NCBI GenBank assembly: GCA_020137815.1 | Contig: CM035352.1 | Location: 4,287,361-4,351,360 of the forward strand | Length of the DNA: 64,000 nucleotides | Direction of reading: 5' to 3' | Source: Hormiphora californensis | Lineage: Eukaryota; Ctenophora; Tentaculata; Cydippida; Pleurobrachiidae | Part shown: in pieces, positions 13,001-19,278 of the stretch | Layout: every line of letters starts with the position of its first letter | Numbering within the stretch: the first letter of the stretch is position 1 | The notes under the pieces: model-generated | Told to the model about the DNA's origin: nothing | The model's input: the letters and a program-made list of their open reading frames with translations, nothing else | Databases searched by the model: none | Program-made: the position numbers and the translations under genes

Positions 13001-16000
13001 TGCTGATGGAGGTCACTGAGGGACCACAGTGTATCCTGTTTCACTTCCTGTTGATAGCTCCGAAGTTAGAACCACAAAACGTATTCCAGACGTATAAAGG
13101 CCTCTCGGTACCGATTAAAGGTGAAGAGGAAATGTGTTTTAGAGTGGAGATTCCCGAGTTACTTATTGTCGAGGAGAAACAGGTATCACAGGTTTCAACC
13201 ACACAATGTATGGAGAAGGACAACGTAATATTCTGTTCCCAGTCGTTCACGGATAAGTTCTCCCCTCTAAAAGAGGAGTGGGACTGTTTTAACACCGGAA
13301 ACTGCGAGCTGACTCCCTCACCATGCACCACGTCAATGGTTTTCACAAAAACTGGTGCACTAATATTTTCTGAGAAGGAAGTCCTGGGGATGAAGGTCGA
13401 GGATAAATCCTCACTCTCTGTCATCAGTGAAGCTGACAAATGTACATATTTTGTTCCATGGGAACAATATAGTATGGTCCAAGCGGATAGAAAGGTAATG
13501 CAGCACCCTTTTGACAATGAAGTCACCTATCGAAACCTATCCTGGACATCTCCTGAACTGAGCGCTGTATTAACTAGGACCCTGAGGCAAGCAAAAATAC
13601 AGAGAGATCGCTCCAACATTACCCTGCTATCACAATTGGTGGAACAGCAAAAAGTTATGGTGAAATCGGACTATGAAGTTGGTTTTCTTGGACTGCCGGT
13701 CTCGAGACGCAAGTTCATGGAAATAATTGGATGGATAAGTTTAACATCCACGGTGATAATGGTGATAATGTATTGTATGCGGAGATATAAAGATGGAGTG
13801 TTAAATCGGGTAAACTTTGTAGCGGAACAAATCGGAAGATTGGGACCGGGGGTAACCCCATCTCATGGCGCCTCGGTGCCGGCTGTCGAACATGGTTCGC
13901 GGCCGGAGCCACGGCCGTCTATCGAAGGATACAGTGGTGTGCGACATGGTCTTCACATCACTTCCGACGATCTTCCTGTTGAATCTGCAAGTGGCGAACC
14001 TGACTACGTAGTGATGACACCCATTCCGACTGCACCTGTTGAAACTCCTACTCCCTCCAATCCTCCTACTACAGAACATGGTTCTACAGTAATGAGAAAT
14101 GGAGACACTCCGAGGAGGAACCCCCCTGTGTGGCTGTATCCAGAGTTGGAATAAAGTGTTGACATCTCTATAGGACATTAACTCTGTAATATACCGGACT
14201 TCCAAAATTTCGACAATTGTTATGTTTCTCTGTTTGATTATTTTCTTCTTGTGGATGACTCGACAGTACCGAGGAAGGAGGACACGTAGGGGAGAGAGGG
14301 TAATACGAGTAGTTTTCCCAAGAGTGAGACTCCCAGGAGGAGTTGTGACCAATGGGGGATCGGGATGTGCGTGTGATACCCGGCCAACTTTACCGCCTCG
14401 GGTGGTTCATGAGGATTACCCGTTCAGATGGCTTATCTATATAAGGTTTCTGGAAAGGGCTGAAGAGCTGTCTGTGGAATTCCAAAGACACCACATGCTC
14501 AACCAGGATGTAATGGACGCGTATGACGCGTTCACAAGATCCAAAAATGAAATTCTGAAGGCACTAAAAAAGAGGATGAGAGACCACTACGGAATGAGGT
14601 TGAATGAACTCCCTGCACAGAGATGGAGGGAACAACTGATAGAAGGAGTGGACATGATTAACTCGGTGGTGAACCCAACTGGTACCCCGGGAGCAGACGG
14701 GACCTGGCGAGGTGTAGCTTGCGTGCAAATGAGGAGAGGGCTGCAGTGTTTGATAAGCCTATATAATGAAAGAGCTGACGGACTGTAATCATGTGGAGAC
14801 TGTATGTTACTGTCTGTGATCACTGTCGGAACTGAACTGTCTGAACTGGTGTATAATTTATAAAAATAATAAAAAAAGTATATATGAAAAATATGTGAAA
14901 GTGAAAACATGTAAACGTATCCTGTAACTGTATTTAACCGTACCCTGTGACCGTATCCTAGAAATGTATAATGTAACTGTATCCGTATTGTAACCTTTAT
15001 TTAGTTTAAGACCAAGCGGTCGACTTTTTGTATAAACCTCGTTTCAATGTAACCGGAGTGTTGGATTTGGAAACCCGGAGAAGGAGGTTAAAACCCGTCT
15101 CATAGGAGGGGGTGAATATGTGCGATCACCACACCCATACAACAGCCACATACATACATATATAACCCAAACCCAAACCTAAACCCTAACACTAAACCTA
15201 ACCCTAACCCAAACCCCAACCCTAATTATAAACCTAACCCTAACCCAAACCCCAACCCTAATTATAAACCTAACCCTCAAACCTGAATCCTAAAACCCGA
15301 AGCCTACTTTAACCTATGGACTTGATAAGCAGGGTGTGTGTGTGTGTGTGTTTTGCACCGCCCGTCATTCCTCCCACTTTACTGCCCCACAATGGTCGGC
15401 AGACAACCTATATTAATATCACTCTTCGCCACCGTCCCCCACACGTAGGGATAATGTTGATGTTGTTCCGGTTTGGGTCCTGGTATTTTGTCGAGCAAGC
15501 TCAACATTTCCCTCGAACCTTCGCCGGCATCACAAGAAGAGTATTTGATACAGTGAATCTAATATTAGACTGACATACCTATATTGTCAGGACAATGGAT
15601 GGAATTTACCTGTCTCACAGACTGGTCTTTGGTTACTACTGCTCCAGGGAGCTGTAGAGGTAGGTGGGTTGCCGGATATGACAATACCGTGGGTTCACCA
15701 TCTAATCGGTGACGGCTGAAATATCTTATCACACCTCAGGTCTTTGGTCAAAACCGCTAGCAGTACTTATCAGCATGCAACCTGGGGGTCCGGACAGCTA
15801 ATTTCTTAGCAAGCACAGATAAGCATGAAAAACGCTTATGTAAACTTCTGGTGAGCATTTGGCAAATTATCAGCTCCCAGGGGTTGCACTATTGCGGGGT
15901 AATTACTTGCCATACGGCGGAGGTGGCCCTTTGTTATGGCCCAGACCTGCCCTACCTTAATCGTGGGTCCCTTATGATGTGGTTTTGTTGGAATTCCCCG

Positions 16001-18551
16001 GCCGTAGCGATTCTTGCCCTGTGGTTTGCTACTTCTTTCAGGTCGGGATGGTTGGGGATGGTTTAATCGAATAGGTTACTTTTGGCTATTAGTTTGGAGA
16101 ATTTTACCAAATCAAGTGTGTTGCTTGATCTGTTTGTTAGTGAGGAGGATTATTCTAGATATATTGCAAAGGTAGTATGTGGCAAAAATTTGGGCAGAGG
16201 TTCCCCAGGGGAATAACCCCTATTTTTGCGAGAGAAGGTAACCTCCGTCCGACCAATATGGGATGTTGGACAGGAGGGCTGTTTTAAAGGCTACAGCTGC
16301 CGGGTGATTACAAATCATGGGTTGCCGTAATTGAGGGAGGCTAGTTCTCTGGCGTAGAATTTACCCCCATAATTAAATGGGAGACAGCCGAAGGGTCATC
16401 AGGCATGCCTAGTAGGCAGAGGCCCTCGGTGATTACAAATCATGGGTTGCCATGTGTAACAAGGTTACTGGCTGGGGTGAGATTATCAGTTCAACCGGGA
16501 TCCTCACTAAGACTCAGCCCGACGACCGACCGACAAACGATCGATCAACGACTGATATCAATCGTCAACCAACCGCTCATCAATCGACCGCCGAACCAAA
16601 TCCCAGCAGGGACCAGCCGCACTGCAAGAGCTCGGTGCCATAGTTGAGTTCGGCAAGGTCTCTGGCAAAGTTTACTCCCCAAGATTGGGGAGAGAGCCGG
16701 TGTGATTTGACCGTAATCATTGGACCATCAGCCAACCAGGTCCACGGCAACGGGACTGAGCTCGAAGAACTCAGCTGGCACGAAGAACCTGAGTTCCCCC
16801 CGCTGTGATAAGCAGGGTGAAGCCTTATACTATTTTCCGAATGCATGAAATCTCTGTAAATGAAATTGTTTCCCATATATTCGAGTTGACGGAAATTGTC
16901 GACACTTAGTAGTCCGAGGGCATTATTTGTTATAGAGCATGATAGCACTAGAGCTAAAATTCTATGAATCACGTGACTGGGCAGGTCAATATATCGTTTG
17001 GTTAAAGTCATAGAAGTGTGTCTTACCCTGTACCGATTTGATTTGGAGTTTTCCAATATATTAACTTCTTCCAAAAACCTAAAAACCCAGACTATTTGAC
17101 TTCTAGACACCCAACACCCAACACTTCATTTGAACCCGAGTGGTGCGACCCACACAATCCATGGTGTGTAGGAACCTACCTGCTATAGTGATCCAGGGTG
17201 TGTAGGAACCTACCTGCTATAGTAATCCAGGGTGTGTAGGAACCTACCTGCTATAGTAATCCATGGTGTGTTAGGCACCTACCTGCTATAGTGATCCAGG
17301 GTGTGTAGGAGGCAGCGATAAAGAGATAGATTGTGGCGTGGTCACTGATCCTCAGGAATTCTGTAATGTTCCTGAAATGCAGGGAGATATTGTGAGTCAT
17401 ACTGCAGTACAGTATACACACTGTGTATTACACAGTACACACGCAGACAGACACAAAGATAGACAGAGGGATAGAAAAAGAACACACACGGTTGTATTGA
17501 GACATTGCCTCACACAATATTTTCATTCAGTGAATTCAATTGTGCAGTATACTACATAGAAAGGCACTGCATCACGCACTTGCATGATAATATGATTTTC
17601 TCTATTTCAACCTCAAACAATAGAGATGCGTACATCACACCTCTTTGTGAATGATAGGGAGGCGAATAAAAAGTATAATTTGGTGGCACAAAACTGTGAA
17701 AATTATTTTATTCGTGGACATCAGGTGATATTGCAGCCATATTATCAATAGAAGAGTTGTTTGTTTAGGGGGAATGTTTGTAGAATGTGCCACTCGGGTA
17801 AAGTATGACAACTGAGGTGGGGTAACATGAATGGAGAGAGACACGTACAACGAGAGGATTATATCTAAAGACTAGAGAGAGATCAGTCCAGAAAAGAAGA
17901 GGATAAGATAACATCTCATGCACTATGCACCTATGAAAAGAAGAGGGTGTTGAAACTGAGGTATAACAGTTCTCACTAACCTGTATGGTGTAAAGCAGGA
18001 ACAATGGTACAGGGTGCTCACGGAGAAGAGAATGATCAGGGAAGCCCCATAGATCCACGCATTCCAGAGGTCCTCCTGGGTCTTGGCCAACGTGCAGAAC
18101 AGGTATAACATGTACAGACTGGATGGTATAAACATCTGGGGAAATATTGGGGGTTGTTAGAAGTAGTTTGCTATTTTGTATTGTGTTATGCAGAAAGCGG
18201 ATGTGTCTACTATGCTGCGATGTAGCGACTTTTGTGAGTGAAATGCCATTGCGTCTGCTGCAGCTGAAGACCGGAAATAGACAGGAAACTAGACAGGCAT
18301 GAGAGAGAAGTGAGTCTAAATTGGAATATTTTCCGGGTAGGTAATCAATTATACAAACAAATTGTTTCAAACTATAAAAAGCAATAGGATGTTAGAAATT
18401 GCTACTGATCATATCCCGAAGTAGACATATTTTCAGTCATTAAAATGCCACTCACCCCATGAGTTAAGCAGTTAGCAGCCTCCTCCACAATTGTGCTCTG
18501 TTTTGACTTGATGCTGCACTCATGGTCCGCAACCTGGTGACGTTGGCACAT
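1038..18551 (-). CDS. MMD: MMD-like PAQR-family seven-transmembrane protein, six exons
   Basis: Exons in transcription order: 18551-18456, 18135-17981, 17371-17283, 2529-2439, 1836-1767, 1244-1038. All have GT-AG borders and compatible phases. The joined frame is 708 nt, 235 residues plus stop; vertebrate MMD is of similar length. Family signatures seen are EEAANCLTHG near the N-terminus, AWIYGASLIILFSVSTLYH, FIAASYTPW in exon 3, LLMYVGEGVLPAAVLVSQ in exon 5, and GIVFFKLEGKMLFAHAIWH in the last exon. MMD (PAQR10/11) proteins are multi-pass membrane proteins of Golgi and endomembranes related to adiponectin and progestin receptors; that role is family knowledge. The start is the ATG at 18551, which lies 15 nt after a pyrimidine-rich AG. 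Intron 3 is about 14.7 kb because it holds a 34-bp minisatellite and an antisense LTR retroelement; other introns are a few hundred bases. Confidence 0.88.
1845..1960. repeat. Purine-rich tandem repeat in an MMD intron
   Basis: Roughly 58-bp direct repeats of GAGAGAGGTGGGGTTAG followed by GGGGGAGATAGGAGAGAGAG, two and a bit copies. It lies just upstream (in gene orientation) of exon 5 of the MMD-like gene, so on the transcribed strand it is a long pyrimidine run before the exon-5 acceptor. Confidence 0.6.
2892..3251. repeat. 34-bp minisatellite derived from an exon end plus splice donor, left block
   Basis: About ten full 34-bp units plus degenerate ones. Read on the minus strand (the MMD transcript strand), each unit contains CTACACACCCTGGATCACTA followed by TAGCAG and GTAGGT. 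This is the end of MMD exon 3 joined to its 5' splice site, as present at 17283. Units differ mainly at GATCC/AATCC positions. The array stops at 3251, where the LTR retroelement begins. Confidence 0.9.
3252..3806 (+). repeat. 5' long terminal repeat (555 bp)
   Basis: Begins TGTGCGATCACC and ends GACCCACACA; the same sequence recurs as 15119-15336 plus 16820-17156. The first 200 bases contain about twenty degenerate CCCTAA-like units (about 3300-3430), resembling metazoan telomere repeat, inside what would be U3. No clear TATA box or AATAAA signal was identified by eye. Confidence 0.93.
3810..3827 (+). promoter_or_regulatory. Primer-binding site, probably tRNA-Arg
   Basis: TGGCGACCCCGAAGGGAC begins 3 bases after the 5' LTR. 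Its complement ends in CCA and resembles a tRNA-Arg 3' end (acceptor plus T-arm). Gypsy-like elements of several groups use tRNA-Arg primers. The tRNA identity is an inference from the sequence. Confidence 0.8.
4022..5335 (+). CDS. gag: Gag polyprotein of the LTR element
   Basis: 437 residues. The N-terminal third is charged. A retrotransposon capsid-like region spans roughly residues 75-240 (PPIFDWDKMEMKRYIKMFEA marks its start). The C-terminal part is rich in Asn, Gln, Arg and Pro, with one CCHC zinc knuckle at about residues 328-341 (CWRCSERGHFARDC). Gag forms the particle shell and binds the element RNA. It starts at the first ATG after the leader and ends in a TAG that lies directly after a candidate slippery heptamer, so pro-pol is probably made by -1 frameshifting. 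No internal breaks seen. Confidence 0.9.
   Translation: MARPNPNPELDAAEMYADVLTAFQVEDLNDVQSSALERLIKRERDRIQTTNADADLEQIRSRAGLILNRNQLSALSRKPPIFDWDKMEMKRYIKMFEAYTHGQRLDDQTRITIFQTYLTEGTLEKLDNAMPDFDPEQRTWEEYKTKVIQVIAMLKQDQSLQARIALRGRTQKSSESLAEFADELSKLAHKGWPKMDDKVTREMVLKDALVSGAKKDEVGVWLIQQQDEMSYTEMVRKGTTRELSYKAREGMKAHEGLEVSVLRAAPTEPDNQASGKNWGNQQVAARPSGIQQLQVSNWQTNRPPPNGDHRTQDPRYGDVRPSFDLENIICWRCSERGHFARDCSLPRFRGNNSYDRRPSYNRNSQMYNQQNRPSYQVPRNQTGQGHGPNRSLGYGPYSDPWEPSRHVSFAAMPETTRTNTPNPRGPVVESSNPAPEN
5326..5363 (+). promoter_or_regulatory. Candidate -1 ribosomal frameshift signal between gag and pro
   Basis: Heptamer GGAAAAC at 5326-5332 is in the gag phase G GAA AAC, immediately followed by the gag stop TAG. 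After a 7-nt spacer a hairpin follows: CCCCTCCC (5340-5347) pairs perfectly with GGGAGGGG (5356-5363) around an 8-nt loop. A -1 shift enters the frame that encodes the protease. The layout (slippery site, short spacer, GC-rich stem) is that of retroviral frameshift signals; the heptamer is a non-canonical variant in its first three bases. Confidence 0.65.
5336..9064 (+). CDS. pol: Pro-pol: protease, reverse transcriptase, RNase H, integrase (with frame breaks)
   Basis: The protease begins in the -1 frame relative to gag; the active-site motif is DSGSC near 5521-5535. That frame stops at 5677-5679, and the protease C-terminal part and the rest of pol are open in another frame from about 5613 to 9064, so there is one frame break between about 5613 and 5679, inside the protease. 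Reverse transcriptase follows, with SSMDVKDGF (about 6634) and catalytic FVDD (about 6829, a variant of YVDD). RNase H has YTDAS (about 7268) and HTDMKA. Integrase has an HHCC zinc region (8126-8255) and the D,D,E core: AIDLVGP (about 8332), SDRGAN (about 8512), GQVEGYN (about 8617). It copies the RNA and inserts the DNA. A second break near 9040 takes the integrase C-terminal tail out of frame. Confidence 0.88.
9065..9496 (+). pseudogene. Detached C-terminal tail of pol
   Basis: From about 9090 the same frame as the pol body reopens and encodes a segment typical of the region after the integrase core, then an acidic, Glu- and Thr-rich tail ending at 9496. Between about 9040 and 9090 the coding-like signal is in a different frame, so two nearby small indels interrupt this end of pol. 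These may be real mutations or assembly errors. If the reading were continuous, this would be the integrase C-terminal domain plus a linker. Confidence 0.6.
9497..10787 (+). other. Non-coding interval inside the retroelement, with a short triple repeat
   Basis: About 1.3 kb between pol and the RING ORF without a convincing coding segment. At roughly 9708-9815 three imperfect copies of a ~46-bp unit (each with CATAGCATGGCTAT) stand in tandem. The last bases before the RING ORF (TTCCCAGTGCAG, ending about 13 nt before the ATG) look like a splice acceptor, consistent with downstream ORFs being expressed from spliced RNA. Confidence 0.5.
10788..11579 (+). CDS. RING/SIAH-like putative E3 ubiquitin ligase carried by the retroelement
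   Basis: 263 residues, intact. An N-terminal RING finger uses C19, C22, C33, H37, C40, C43, C52, C55 (CPVC, CPEGHVICIGC, CPVCR). A SIAH/SINA-type zinc-finger region follows at about residues 85-135, with Cys/His spacing ending in HLYGH. The remaining ~125 residues resemble the SINA beta-sandwich in length and position; that match is tentative. SIAH proteins are E3 ligases that send substrates to the proteasome. The ORF lies between pol and the envelope-like ORF, within the LTRs and in element orientation, so it is carried with the element and was probably captured from a host gene. The start is the first ATG, 13 nt after an acceptor-like CAG. Confidence 0.82.
   Translation: MAELPSSSTEEELRELLKCPVCYCIVRPPVTQCPEGHVICIGCKEQLMEEVCPVCRSPLQGKIRNLFFEKVATMLPLLCESNCGEAVEFNDTTHYLTCTNRYVKCPETDICTHVGTRKELRDHLYGHATSEKVVGDTVVLKLDCLDGQRAKSWTLPLIAYEEPFWVKIESKPKKEIEVAVYSLSLLEKRFETTIDVRSNSTDGGIKWNGPIPNLESDYGVNEGDVLIIPCRTWQRLLGTSRDLSVRVRIRQQQTVQLNGCEIQ
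11806..14154 (+). CDS. Envelope-like transmembrane glycoprotein of the retroelement
   Basis: 782 residues, intact. A signal peptide covers about residues 1-22. Cys-rich ectodomain sequence around residues 104-160 has spacing reminiscent of a PAN/apple module. A furin-type basic site RQTR lies at residues 240-243, followed by a mildly hydrophobic stretch, then a helical-looking region. A single transmembrane segment lies at about 640-660, followed by a ~120-residue cytoplasmic tail. Signal peptide, internal cleavage site and C-terminal anchor are the layout of class I-type viral or baculovirus-F-like fusion proteins found in errantiviruses; the specific family is not established from sequence alone. 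An acceptor-like CATAG lies 3 nt before the ATG, suggesting expression from a spliced subgenomic RNA. Confidence 0.75.
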   Translation: MRWWTLQLFLVGVGLTLYGAMGLRKEDSLDNSRQYQRRGAEVLTKEEIGVALIPDKLLATSDQSVLQSVFLSLRLPGTPASPCLIPCVPDLSKLALNMPTSEDNCWIRQMAINQMTVIETKKVNSAVLCFSECLMVSRCLQLTYEFETGKCILADGRSYQLTNINPNLPSDSVTSRLECILEKMGMTRSSACGGEQNPLHDLLVKELETSRRQYRRLYLDRFYDLKSAFDLTLEGKKTSRQTRASLDFLNDIPVINYFYQLLKSPSENKKIKVHLHELKEAFEMFAADTINRLNSEREYNGQILQIVDNEIEEIYQQMHGIKCDVSTLASLLVQLQADRIFEKKLSTLFFSTTHGKLAVPITTTLNLADLKKIVSKNPLFQDTVYLQRPEMLYRLGDLMLMEVTEGPQCILFHFLLIAPKLEPQNVFQTYKGLSVPIKGEEEMCFRVEIPELLIVEEKQVSQVSTTQCMEKDNVIFCSQSFTDKFSPLKEEWDCFNTGNCELTPSPCTTSMVFTKTGALIFSEKEVLGMKVEDKSSLSVISEADKCTYFVPWEQYSMVQADRKVMQHPFDNEVTYRNLSWTSPELSAVLTRTLRQAKIQRDRSNITLLSQLVEQQKVMVKSDYEVGFLGLPVSRRKFMEIIGWISLTSTVIMVIMYCMRRYKDGVLNRVNFVAEQIGRLGPGVTPSHGASVPAVEHGSRPEPRPSIEGYSGVRHGLHITSDDLPVESASGEPDYVVMTPIPTAPVETPTPSNPPTTEHGSTVMRNGDTPRRNPPVWLYPELE
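14222..14788 (+). CDS. Small membrane-anchored ORF of unknown function in the retroelement
   Basis: 188 residues, starting 67 nt after the envelope-like stop. A short hydrophobic N-terminus (FLCLIIFFLW) is followed by a very basic stretch (RQYRGRRTRRGER), the order of a signal anchor or an internal membrane-tethered protein. The rest is charged and helix-prone (about residues 75-140), ending before the polypurine tract. I do not recognise the family. Intactness and position suggest an accessory protein; alternatively it could be a spurious ORF. Codon-level conservation among copies would decide. Confidence 0.5.
   Translation: MFLCLIIFFLWMTRQYRGRRTRRGERVIRVVFPRVRLPGGVVTNGGSGCACDTRPTLPPRVVHEDYPFRWLIYIRFLERAEELSVEFQRHHMLNQDVMDAYDAFTRSKNEILKALKKRMRDHYGMRLNELPAQRWREQLIEGVDMINSVVNPTGTPGADGTWRGVACVQMRRGLQCLISLYNERADGL
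15104..15118 (+). promoter_or_regulatory. Polypurine tract
   Basis: AGGAGGGGGTGAATA sits immediately before the TG of the 3' LTR, as expected for the plus-strand primer of LTR elements. Confidence 0.75.
15119..17156 (+). repeat. 3' long terminal repeat, split by a retroposon
   Basis: LTR sequence occupies 15119-15336 and 16820-17156, together 555 bp, the same length as the 5' LTR and with no differences seen. A later insertion occupies 15337-16805 and created a 14-bp target duplication (TGATAAGCAGGGTG, 15323-15336 and 16806-16819). Downstream sequence returns to the 34-bp minisatellite after the ATCC duplication. Confidence 0.92.
15337..16805 (-). mobile_element. (CA)n-tailed retroposon of unknown family, copy 1
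   Basis: 1469 bp flanked by a 14-bp direct duplication, as left by target-primed non-LTR retrotransposition. Read on the minus strand it starts CAGCGGGGGGAACTCAGG and ends in GGTGCAAAACACACACACACA, a (CA)n tail in place of poly(A). The 5' end on that strand can encode a segment (with PLPWTWLADG and SHRLSPQSWGVNFARDL) that is kept in the two other copies of this region. I recognise no reverse transcriptase, so it is probably non-autonomous. A dimeric copy lies at 48812-51169. Confidence 0.75.
17157..17313. repeat. 34-bp minisatellite derived from an exon end plus splice donor, right block
   Basis: Four units continuing the array of 2892-3251, interrupted by the retroelement within a unit. The last unit (17274-17313) is the genuine end of MMD exon 3: coding sequence for ASYTPWITIA and the GTAGGT donor at 17282-17277 on the minus strand. 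The others are intronic copies carrying the same CAG/GTAGGT junction. Confidence 0.9.
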
Positions 18552-18987
18552 CTCTTCACCCTTCGCTAAAGACGTTCAGAGATGTTAGGGACGTAACAGG
18601 GACGTAACAGGGACGTAACAGAGTAACTTGTATCTATTTAAGTTCAAGCATCAAGATTTAAGTTATGGGAGCACTCTCCCCTTAAAAAAGATGGCCCATC
18701 ACTCATCAGTCATCACTAATCTATCACTGACGGATAACCAACAAGAGGACAACAGAGCCAAAAGCACAAATAAGTCAATATATGAACAGTATATCTATTA
18801 TAAACTACCTCACTTAAATCATCATCATCATCATCAATAAACATTTAATATACCGCTTTATAGCATATATTGGTAAGATAACACTTAAAAAAGATAAAAC
18901 TTTACGGATACCTTCCTGCTTTCAAAAGCGGTTTTTCTCTACTTGATCAATAAATTAGAGTCCATGAGCTAGTGTTTATATAAATAT

Positions 18988-19278
18988 CTAATTGTCCCTT
19001 GGTGCTTCTAACACCCTGTTTCCACGGATTATGTAGCGACTTCCAGGGGACTGCTTTGCCTTCTCCTTCAGTTCAATCACTAGCTGCTTCCGTTCTTTCC
19101 GTTCTTCAACAGTTCTATCAGGAGAAAGAAAAACTTTACCAAACTTGTCGTTCCCTTTCAGCAGGGATTTCTTCGACAGGAGTGACATTTGAGCGTCTCT
19201 GCTCCTCAAAACGACTTTCACGGGTCTTGCAGACGAAGACTGCTTTCCCATTCGCTCAGCGGATTTCAAATCGCCCAC
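18988..19278 (-). pseudogene. Non-LTR retrotransposon ORF1-like fragment
   Basis: 96 codons with RPVKVVLRSRDAQMSLL and KVFLSPDRTVEERKERKQL. The same arrangement is in the larger ORF at 21355-22317 (RPILVSFERRATLLALL, VYLSPDLTPIQIRERKTL), which supports a shared RNA-binding C-terminal domain of LINE ORF1 type. Upstream sequence that would hold the coiled coil is missing, so this is a fragment. Confidence 0.5.

Larger units (their letters stand above)
3252..17156 (+). mobile_element. Env-carrying Ty3/Gypsy-type LTR retroelement with RING/SIAH-like accessory ORF
   Basis: The element runs from the TG of the 5' LTR to the CA of the 3' LTR and is flanked by a 4-bp duplication ATCC (3248-3251 and 17157-17160). 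Total length is 13.9 kb, or about 12.4 kb without the later insertion at 15337-16805. Order: LTR, primer-binding site, gag, pro-pol (protease, reverse transcriptase, RNase H, integrase), RING/SIAH-like ORF, envelope-like ORF, small membrane-anchored ORF, polypurine tract, LTR. An integrase downstream of RNase H places it in Ty3/Gypsy; an envelope-like gene recalls errantiviruses. The two 555-bp LTRs (insert removed) show no difference on reading, implying recent insertion. It lies antisense in intron 3 of the MMD-like gene. Pol carries frame breaks, so this copy may not be functional as assembled. Confidence 0.92.

Noticed and set aside
13041-14352. Long ORFs antisense to the envelope-like gene
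   Set aside because: They shadow the sense coding frame; no domain, and sense ORFs explain the openness.
15350-15370. CACCGCCCGTC, resembling the universal 3' part of small-subunit rRNA
   Set aside because: The match is only 11 bases; flanking sequence does not follow rRNA, and the same sequence recurs inside a retroposon with target duplications.
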